Shown piece after piece: positions 7,418-11,701 of a DNA stretch of 11,701 nucleotides. Below the pieces are notes generated by a model. It saw only the letters and a list, made by a program, of their open reading frames with translations, had not been told where the DNA came from and did not search any database. Origin of the DNA: Cyanobium sp. M55B138 (lineage in GTDB: Bacteria > Cyanobacteriota > Cyanobacteriia > PCC-6307 > Cyanobiaceae); assembly GCA_018400215.1 (NCBI GenBank), contig JAGYNF010000027.1, positions 1-11,701 of the forward strand. The letters run 5' to 3'. Position 1 is the stretch's first letter. Every line of letters begins with the position of its first letter. The position numbers were made by a program, and so were the translations under genes.

Positions 7418-7441
7418 GTGTTGATCAGCGTGTTGATCAGC
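7418..7441. repeat. Perfect 12-bp tandem repeat just after hom, each unit containing TGATCA
   Basis: The unit GTGTTGATCAGC is present at 7418-7429 and 7430-7441, ending 7 bp beyond the hom stop codon in the direction of transcription. Each copy includes the palindrome TGATCA, so the two dyads are one helical turn apart (12 bp). It could be a binding site between hom and the transporter operon, or a slippage product. No terminator hairpin with a U-run is evident here. Confidence 0.8.
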
Positions 7442-7448
7442 GCCGGGC

Positions 7449-8777
7449 TCAGAGGGTGCGCAGGCAGGCCGCCACCCCCTGCACCTCAGGCAGGGCCTCA
7501 ATCGCCGCCAGGGCCCGGCGGAAGTTGGCCTCCAGCACCTCGTGGGTGATCACCACGATTTCAGCGGCTTCGCTGCCGGCTTCGAACTGCACGATCGACT
7601 GAATCGACACGCCCGCCTCACCGAAGCAGGTGCCGATGTGGCCGATCACCCCCGCCTGGTCGCTGGTGCGCAGCCGCACGTAGTTGCGGTGGGTGGTCTG
7701 GGCCCCATCCACCAGGCGGCACTGGCGCCAGCTACCGGCGGCCAGCAGTGGATCCAGGGCCGCCCCCTCCCCGGCGCCGCAGGCCTGGCGGATGCCGGCG
7801 ATGTTGAGGATGTCGGCCACCACGGCCGAGGCGGTGGGGCCGGCCCCGGCCCCCGGCCCGAAGAACATCACCTGCCCCACCGGCTCCCCCTCCACCAGGA
7901 TCGCGTTGTTGACCCCATTCACCCCCGCCAGGGGATGGCTGCGGGGCACCAGGGTGGGGTGGACCCGCACGTCCAGCCACTGGATGGCCTCGCCTGCTGG
8001 GCTGTCGCCGTTGGCCCTGTCGATCCGCTGGGCCACCGCCAGCAGCTTCACCACGAATCCGAGCTGGTCGGCGTAGGTCACATCGCGGCCATCGAGCTGG
8101 TCGATCCCCTCGGTGGGAATGGCCCCCCGGGGCACCGTGCCGCCGTAGGCCAGGCCGGTGAGGATGGCGATCTTGTCGGCGGCATCTCCCCCCTGCACAT
8201 CGGCGGCGGGGTCGGCCTCGGCATAGCCGAGGCGCTGGGCATCGGCCAGCACGGCGCCGTAGTCGGCCCCCTCGGCCGCCATGCGGCTGAGGATGTAATT
8301 GGTGGTGCCGTTGATGATGCCGCTCACCCGTTGGATGCGGTTGGCCCCCAGCGACTGCTTCAAGGGCTCGATGATCGGGATGCCGCCGCCCACGGCCGCC
8401 TCCAGCAGCACATAGACGCCGCGGGCGGCGGCGGCGGCGGCGATCTCCTCGCCATGGCGGGCGATCACGGCCTTGTTGGCGGTGACCACCGGCTTGCCGG
8501 CGGCGATGGCGCGCAGGATCAGGGAACGGGCCGGCTCCAGGCCCCCCATCACCTCCACCACGATCTCCACCGCCGGGTCGTCGACCACCGCCTCCGGGCT
8601 GGTGCAGAGCAGGTGCTCCGCCAGCTGCACCGGCCTGGGGCGATCCAGATCGCGCACGGCCACCCGGCGCAGCTCCAGCTCGGCCACCAGGGGATGGCGC
8701 CCCTCGGGCGTGGCCAGGATCTCGGCCACGCCCGCCCCCACCGTGCCGAGGCCAAGCAGGCCGATGCCAATGGTCAT
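7449..8777 (-). CDS. hom: Homoserine dehydrogenase (monofunctional, with ACT domain)
   Basis: Cytosolic enzyme that reduces aspartate-semialdehyde to homoserine, the branch point to threonine and methionine. At 442 aa it is a standard monofunctional enzyme without an aspartokinase domain. The Rossmann motif GLGTVGAGV (9-17) binds NAD(P). VVTANKAVIA contains the conserved Lys102. The substrate region has NGTTNYIL (156-163). The residues matching the yeast catalytic set are Glu187, Asp198 and Lys202 (in EADPAADVQGGDAADK). A C-terminal ACT domain (about 364-440, HRNYVRLRTSDQAGVIGHI onward) indicates feedback control, normally by threonine. A run of GCC codons encodes a short alanine tract near residue 115. 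It follows sufE by 35 bp on the same strand and could share its transcript. Start ATG fits the conserved N-terminus exactly. Confidence 0.97.
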   Translation of the reverse strand: MTIGIGLLGLGTVGAGVAEILATPEGRHPLVAELELRRVAVRDLDRPRPVQLAEHLLCTSPEAVVDDPAVEIVVEVMGGLEPARSLILRAIAAGKPVVTANKAVIARHGEEIAAAAAARGVYVLLEAAVGGGIPIIEPLKQSLGANRIQRVSGIINGTTNYILSRMAAEGADYGAVLADAQRLGYAEADPAADVQGGDAADKIAILTGLAYGGTVPRGAIPTEGIDQLDGRDVTYADQLGFVVKLLAVAQRIDRANGDSPAGEAIQWLDVRVHPTLVPRSHPLAGVNGVNNAILVEGEPVGQVMFFGPGAGAGPTASAVVADILNIAGIRQACGAGEGAALDPLLAAGSWRQCRLVDGAQTTHRNYVRLRTSDQAGVIGHIGTCFGEAGVSIQSIVQFEAGSEAAEIVVITHEVLEANFRRALAAIEALPEVQGVAACLRTL

Positions 8778-8812
8778 GGGCTGGAGGTGTGCGGGAACGG
8801 CGATCCTAGAAA

Positions 8813-9247
8813 TCAGGCCGCCAGGCTCCGGGCCTGGCTCTGCATCATCCCCAGGATGTTGAGGAAGCCATTGGCCCGCGAGGGGGTGAGGCTGGCCTGC
8901 AGGCCGGTGGCGGCGATGAAGCCCGGATCGATGGCGCTGGCCTGCTCGGGGGTGAGCCCCTCCATCCCCTGGATCAGCAGGGCCAGCAGCCCCTTGGTGA
9001 TGGCGGCGTCGGAGTCGCCCTGCCAGTGGAGCGTGCCGTCGCGCAGCTGGCCCACCACGTACACCTGCGACACGCAGCCCTTCACCTTGAAGACGTCGTT
9101 GCGGAACTCCTCGGGGAGGGGCTCCAGCTTCTTGGCCAGCCAGAGCACGTATTCGTAGCGGCGCTTGGCGTCGGACGTGCCGGCCAGCCGCTGCACCATC
9201 TGATCGAGCGCGGCACTGCCGGTGGCCATGCTGGGGGAATCAGCCAT
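8813..9247 (-). CDS. sufE: SufE family cysteine-desulfurase sulfur acceptor
   Basis: SufE takes persulfide sulfur from the cysteine desulfurase SufS and passes it to the SufBCD scaffold for Fe-S cluster assembly. At 144 aa it has the usual length. The sulfur-accepting cysteine is Cys58 in FKVKGCVSQVYV, preceded by the family stretch KRRYEYVLWLAKKLEPLPEEFRND. The C-terminal helix motif LTPSRANGFLNIL is also typical. There is no transit or signal sequence. The start ATG follows the stop of the upstream exported-protein gene with no gap, so the two are translationally adjacent, and hom follows after 35 bp. SUF is the main Fe-S pathway of cyanobacteria. The other suf genes are not in the window. 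Confidence 0.96.
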   Translation of the reverse strand: MADSPSMATGSAALDQMVQRLAGTSDAKRRYEYVLWLAKKLEPLPEEFRNDVFKVKGCVSQVYVVGQLRDGTLHWQGDSDAAITKGLLALLIQGMEGLTPEQASAIDPGFIAATGLQASLTPSRANGFLNILGMMQSQARSLAA

Positions 9248-9748
9248 TCAGCGGCGGCGGTACAGGGTGAGCAGACCTGCCCCGGCCAGGCCGATCAGCA
9301 GCAAGGACCGCGGGCTCGGCAGGCGCGCCAGCCTGGAGAGCCCTGCAGCCGGCTTCGGCCCAGCTGCGGCGCTGCCGGGGAGAGTGTCGCTGAGGTCGAG
9401 ATAGTCGCGGTGGCCCGGGCCCGCATCCACCTGCAGTTCCCAGTTGGTGTCCGTCGCGGCGGGCAGGGAGAACAGCAGCTGGCCCGCGGCATCGGTCTGG
9501 CCCAGTTCGATCGGCTCTCCGGAGGGGGGCATCAGCCGCACATTGGCGTGCTGGGCTGGCTCACCGGTGCTGAAGCGGCTTTCCAGTCGCATGCCGGCTT
9601 CCGCGGCCACCGACGCATTCAGCGCCGTGACGCGCTCCAGGCTGCTCTCGATGGCATGGGCCTGCACCGGCCCCCCGGGCCAGAGGGCCAGCAGGCAGGC
9701 TGCGGGCAGGGCAACGCCCGGCAGAACCAGCAGGTGGGACAGGCGCAT
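9248..9748 (-). CDS. Exported, C-terminally membrane-anchored protein resembling NikL/CbiL-type nickel/cobalt transport accessory proteins
   Basis: The protein is 166 aa. Residues 1-30 form a signal peptide ending VQA|HA, so the mature chain would start with His31. The middle (about 50-118) looks like one Ig-like beta domain: ESRFSTGEPAQHANVRLMPPSG, then GQTDAAGQLLFSLP, then ELQVDAGPGHRDYL. The TD.AGQ..F.LP and V.AG.GHR patterns recall the periplasmic NikL/CbiL components of ECF-type Ni/Co importers. A Pro/Ala-rich linker (about 122-143) leads to a C-terminal hydrophobic segment, SLLLIGLAGAGLLTL, and the end YRRR. This is a tail-anchor or sorting-signal arrangement, preceded by PSP. No CbiM, CbiQ or CbiO gene is nearby. 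The gene lies between a 62-residue gene and sufE. Alternative reading: a generic carboxypeptidase-regulatory-like domain protein with no metal role. Gene certain, function tentative. Confidence 0.75.
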   Translation of the reverse strand: MRLSHLLVLPGVALPAACLLALWPGGPVQAHAIESSLERVTALNASVAAEAGMRLESRFSTGEPAQHANVRLMPPSGEPIELGQTDAAGQLLFSLPAATDTNWELQVDAGPGHRDYLDLSDTLPGSAAAGPKPAAGLSRLARLPSPRSLLLIGLAGAGLLTLYRRR

Positions 9749-9774
9749 GGCGAGGACGGGATTGGGGCCGGTGG

Positions 9775-9963
9775 TTAGCGATCCTGCCAGCGGCTTTCGC
9801 GGGATTTGCCGGCCTGCACCATGTGCACCACGCTGGACACCATCATCGAGAGGGCGTCGTGGTGGGAATCGCCCCGGGCCTCCAGTTCGGCGGCCAACAC
9901 GCGCTCCGCAGCCGAGGGCGCCGTGGCGGTGTGGAGAGAGCTGGGTGCGGCGGTGACAGTCAA
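9775..9963 (-). CDS. Small protein of unknown function (62 aa)
   Basis: I do not recognise this product. After a low-complexity Ala/Thr/Ser start (residues 1-18) it has one probable amphipathic helical region, AAERVLAAELEARGDSHHDALSMMVSSVVHMV (18-49), and a charged end. Three histidines and three methionines lie close together. There is no signal peptide. The start is read as TTG at 9963, the first plausible initiator; no ATG or GTG occurs early in the frame, so a later start is possible. It is 26 bp upstream of the exported protein gene and 70 bp after the cyclo-ligase gene on the same strand. The operon-like position and ordered second half favour a real gene. Confidence 0.5.
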   Translation of the reverse strand: MTVTAAPSSLHTATAPSAAERVLAAELEARGDSHHDALSMMVSSVVHMVQAGKSRESRWQDR

Positions 9964-10033
9964 GGATGACGCAGGGGCGCTGATCGGGATCCTCGCAAAT
10001 GGAGGCCGCCGGTGTGGCCTTTGTAAGGGTTGT

Positions 10034-10627
10034 TCATTGCGCCGGGGTGAGCTGGTGCCAGCCCTGCTCGCTCAGCCAGCCATCCAGGGGCACGTCCCAG
10101 GGATCGCGGGGCAGTTGCGGCACGATGCAGGCCTGGGGCAGCACCGCCAGGGCCGGCACCCGACGCCAGGCCGGGTCTTGGCGCAGGCGGTCGTACCAAC
10201 CGCCGCCGTAGCCCAGGCGCACCCCCTGCAGATCCATGGCCAGCGCCGGGATCAGCAGCACCCCCAACTGCGCAGCGGCCAGCTCACCAGCGCCGGCGGG
10301 GGGCGCTGGGATGCCGCAGGCATCAGGCGCCAGCGGCTGGTGCGGTCGCCAGGGGCGATAGCGGAGCTGGTGGGCGGCCACGGCCGGCAGGGCCAGGGGC
10401 AGCCCGGAGGCCTGCAGCCAGCGCCGCAGATCAGGTTCCCCCGGCAGGGGCCAGGCCAGACCCACATGCTGCTGCGGTTGGAGCCCGATGGCCCCGAGCA
10501 GTTGCTCCAGCAGCCCGCCATCGTCCTGATCGAGCAGCCGCTGCAGGGGGGCAGCGTGGGCCCGCCGCAGCTGCCTGTAGTGGGCCCGCAGCCCAGCCTT
10601 GCGGGGATCGACCGGGGGGGAGGCCAC
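10034..10627 (-). CDS. 5-formyltetrahydrofolate cyclo-ligase
   Basis: This enzyme converts 5-formyl-THF plus ATP to 5,10-methenyl-THF, returning a storage/inhibitory folate to the active pool in the cytosol. From GTG 10627 it has 197 aa, matching the family (about 180-200). The N-terminal basic helix (DPRKAGLRAHYRQLRR) and the signature GVRLGYGGGWYDRL (about 135-148) identify it. The substrate-binding region before it, VLLIPALAMD, is also typical. The frame extends to an ATG at 10681, giving 215 aa but overlapping ruvC by 50 bp. The GTG lies 4 bp after the ruvC stop, which fits the expected length better. It is very likely co-transcribed with ruvC. Confidence 0.9.
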   Translation of the reverse strand: MASPPVDPRKAGLRAHYRQLRRAHAAPLQRLLDQDDGGLLEQLLGAIGLQPQQHVGLAWPLPGEPDLRRWLQASGLPLALPAVAAHQLRYRPWRPHQPLAPDACGIPAPPAGAGELAAAQLGVLLIPALAMDLQGVRLGYGGGWYDRLRQDPAWRRVPALAVLPQACIVPQLPRDPWDVPLDGWLSEQGWHQLTPAQ

Positions 10628-10631
10628 CGAA

Positions 10632-11102
10632 CTAGCGCTGGAACCAGCCGGTGAGGGCCGCGGCCAGGGCATCGGCGGCATCGTCGGGCCGGGGCGGATG
10701 GTCCAGGTCGAGTTCGCGCATCACGGCGGCCAGCACGTCGTCCTTGTCGGCGTGGCCGTTGCCGGTGAGGGCCTGCTTGATCTGCATCGGCGGAAACTCG
10801 GCGATTTCGATACCGAAGCGGGCCAGGGTCATCAGCAGCACGCCACGGGCCTGCACCACGGCAATGGTGGTGCTGGAGCGGTAGAAGAAAAACTTTTCCA
10901 CCACCGCCAGCTGGGGCCGCCAGGTGCGCACCAGCTGGCGCAGGTCGCGCGAAATCTCCACCATCCTCTCCCCCTCGCTGCGGCCGGGATCGGTGCGAAT
11001 GATGCCGCAGTCCAGCATGGTCTGGCGGCCCGCCTGGGGCTCGATTTCGATCACCCCATAGCCCACGCGTGCCAGGCCGGGGTCGATGCCGAGAATGATC
11101 AT
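10632..11102 (-). CDS. ruvC: Crossover junction endodeoxyribonuclease RuvC
   Basis: Holliday-junction resolvase acting as a dimer on RuvAB-bound junctions. It is 156 aa, a standard length. The metal-binding acidic residues are all present: Asp7 in ILGIDPGLARVGYG, Glu69 in LAVVEKFFFYRS, and Asp141/Asp144 in PDDAADALAAAL. The flexible aromatic loop after the Glu (FFFY) that inserts into the junction is intact, and so is the Gln/Lys-rich QIKQALTGNGHADK segment. The ATG at 11102 fits the conserved N-terminus. It heads the minus-strand housekeeping run. The 26 bp upstream separate it from a degenerate gene fragment; a TATTCT at 11120-11125 (minus strand) could serve as a -10 box, but I see no good -35. 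In related picocyanobacteria I recall chlI (Mg-chelatase) upstream; here that place is occupied by relics. Confidence 0.97.
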   Translation of the reverse strand: MIILGIDPGLARVGYGVIEIEPQAGRQTMLDCGIIRTDPGRSEGERMVEISRDLRQLVRTWRPQLAVVEKFFFYRSSTTIAVVQARGVLLMTLARFGIEIAEFPPMQIKQALTGNGHADKDDVLAAVMRELDLDHPPRPDDAADALAAALTGWFQR

Positions 11103-11128
11103 GGTCTGGCTGTTGACTTAGAATAGCC

Positions 11129-11368
11129 TTAATGAGACTCCCTGACCTTGACGATTATGTCGTTAAAGTCGTTGTCACTTGGCCCTTTCGCCACCGATCT
11201 GTCCTCAAACCCCAGCACCAGGCTGTTGGAGCTGTTGCTGAGGCTGACCATCTGGGTGGCCCCACTTTCGTTTGCTGCGGTGAAGGAGGAGAAGATCACG
11301 GAGCGATCGCCGTTCTGGAGCGGCAGTAGGCCATAGCGCTCGCAGGTGTCTAGTGTGCTGTCCCGCAA
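11129..11368 (-). pseudogene. C-terminal fragment of a DUF4114-domain protein
   Basis: The translated end SLVLGFEDRSVAKGPSDNDFNDIIVKV matches the characteristic end of DUF4114 domains (GFED...sDxDFNDvvv.v), an acidic, possibly Ca-binding domain of large exported cyanobacterial proteins. Only about 79 residues are in frame from a TTG at 11368, and the frame runs back just 7 more codons to a TAG at 11390-11392. The piece before the motif (DTCERYGLLPLQNGDRSVIFSSFTAANESGATQ) looks like the middle of that domain rather than an N-terminus, and there is no signal peptide. I therefore read it as a 5'-truncated remnant; it could also be a short expressed protein. Codon use is less GC-biased than in the genes to its left, suggesting acquisition. 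It ends 26 bp before ruvC on the same strand. Confidence 0.6.
11303..11310. repeat. HIP1 octamer GCGATCGC
   Basis: A second copy of the cyanobacterial HIP1 palindrome, inside the DUF4114 fragment. Its presence suggests that this more A+T-rich segment also came from, or has long resided in, a HIP1-bearing cyanobacterium. Confidence 0.75.
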
Positions 11369-11391
11369 TTGATTGCTATAATATGAGCCCT

Positions 11392-11413
11392 AATTGAGCT
11401 GTGCGGCTCAATT
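11392..11413. repeat. Perfect inverted repeat, 8-bp stem with 6-nt loop
   Basis: AATTGAGC (11392-11399), loop TGTGCG, GCTCAATT (11406-11413). The stem is perfect and sits exactly where the DUF4114 frame closes on one strand and the transposase relic opens on the other. A consensus-like TATAAT lies at 11377-11382 just to its left, without a recognisable -35. No T-run follows on either strand, so it is not a standard intrinsic terminator. Confidence 0.65.
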
Positions 11414-11670
11414 GCATGTCGGAAGATCGATGCCGCCCTCGTGCCTATGAGGACGATAAGATAGTCGAAGTCATTAATCGTGCACTGCAAATGAAACCCA
11501 GGGTTGGAGGTACTCACTGAAGTCAAAGAGCACAGTCCACAGCTGGCTGAAGATATCAGACCTCCAGCCCCATCGGTAAAAGAACTACCGCTCCGCGGAA
11601 GCCTGACGGCTACAAGATCTCGACTGATCCTTTCTTTGTCGAGAAGGTCAGAGATATCGCCGGCCTGTGA
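11398..11670 (+). pseudogene. IS630-family transposase relic (frameshifted, internally deleted, 5'-truncated)
   Basis: Three pieces of one transposase appear in successive frames. Piece one (11401-11517) has CRPRAYEDDKIVEVINRALQMKP and then GGTH before a TGA; it matches the region after the helix-turn-helix where IS630 proteins read GRPR.Y.DDKV.EVI..AL..KP..GTHWS. Piece two (11523-11576) reads SKSTVHSWLKISDLQPHR, the usual STVxRxW...GLQPHR segment, so about a dozen codons after GTH are missing. Piece three (11599-11667) reads KPDGYK and then ISTDPFFVEKVRDIAGL before a TGA, matching the stretch just before the first catalytic Asp (VLCVDEKSQ). That Asp block is not recognisable in the last 31 bases of the window. 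The DNA-binding N-terminus and catalytic core are absent, so it cannot encode an active enzyme. The true right end may lie outside the window. Confidence 0.8.
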
Positions 11671-11701
11671 TCACGCTGGAGCCATCCCTGCATCAGTGGC
11701 T

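Noticed and set aside
8425..8443. GGC trinucleotide run as a possible microsatellite element
   Set aside because: It only encodes a short alanine tract in homoserine dehydrogenase, and the flanking sequence is normal coding sequence.
7542..9158. Plus-strand ORF of 538 codons across hom and sufE
   Set aside because: Antisense to two confidently identified enzymes. Its composition (His/Gly/Gln-rich) is what reversed coding sequence gives in GC-rich DNA.
10628..10681. Longer 5-FTHF cyclo-ligase start at ATG 10681
   Set aside because: The extra 18 residues overlap ruvC by 50 bp, look like shifted ruvC codons, and exceed the usual family length. The GTG at 10627 just after the ruvC stop fits better, though the longer form is not excluded.
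11670..11701. Possible new gene start at the right window edge
   Set aside because: Only about 30 bases remain; no frame gives a recognisable peptide, and it may be transposase relic or the far flank.

Overview
The window looks like chromosome from a GC-rich unicellular cyanobacterium, probably of the Synechococcus/Cyanobium (picocyanobacterial) type. The evidence is the strong G/C bias at third codon positions, an exported alpha/beta hydrolase with the cyanobacterial DUF1400 N-terminal domain, two copies of the HIP1 octamer GCGATCGC, very few Shine-Dalgarno sequences, and the cluster ruvC - 5-FTHF cyclo-ligase - sufE - hom, which I recall from picocyanobacteria. No tRNA, rRNA, CRISPR array or intact mobile element is visible.

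Left part (1-4465). The first 129 bases hold the N-terminus of a minus-strand membrane-anchored protein, divergent from ychF (+), an obg-related P-loop NTPase. A 66-residue acidic protein follows ychF. Next comes a divergent pair: a minus-strand MFS permease and a plus-strand exported DUF1400 alpha/beta hydrolase. Their starts are separated by only about 40 bp, which contain a perfect 15-bp tandem repeat.

Central part (4416-11102) is all minus strand, read from right to left: ruvC (Holliday-junction resolvase), 5-formyltetrahydrofolate cyclo-ligase, a 62-residue protein, an exported NikL/CbiL-like protein with a C-terminal membrane anchor, sufE (Fe-S assembly), hom (homoserine dehydrogenase), a 68-residue protein, then a DppA/OppA-type lipoprotein and a DppB/OppB-type permease that overlap by ATGA. 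Spacings are mostly 0-35 bp, so this is one or a few operons. The largest gap is the 178 bp between hom and the 68-residue gene; it carries a perfect 12-bp tandem repeat and a nine-base homopolymer. Functions are housekeeping: recombination, folate, Fe-S and threonine/methionine synthesis, plus half of a peptide-type ABC transporter.

Right end (11103-11701) is different in character. Base composition drops toward A+T, codon use changes, and two gene relics sit next to each other: a C-terminal piece of a DUF4114 protein (minus) and a frameshifted, internally deleted IS630-family transposase (plus). A perfect 8-bp-stem inverted repeat lies at their junction. This is the only clearly accessory part of the window. 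I see no convincing new multi-gene system. The points most worth a second look are the relic junction beside ruvC, the NikL-like protein that would have histidine as its first mature residue, and the repeat-containing divergent start region at 2702-2744.
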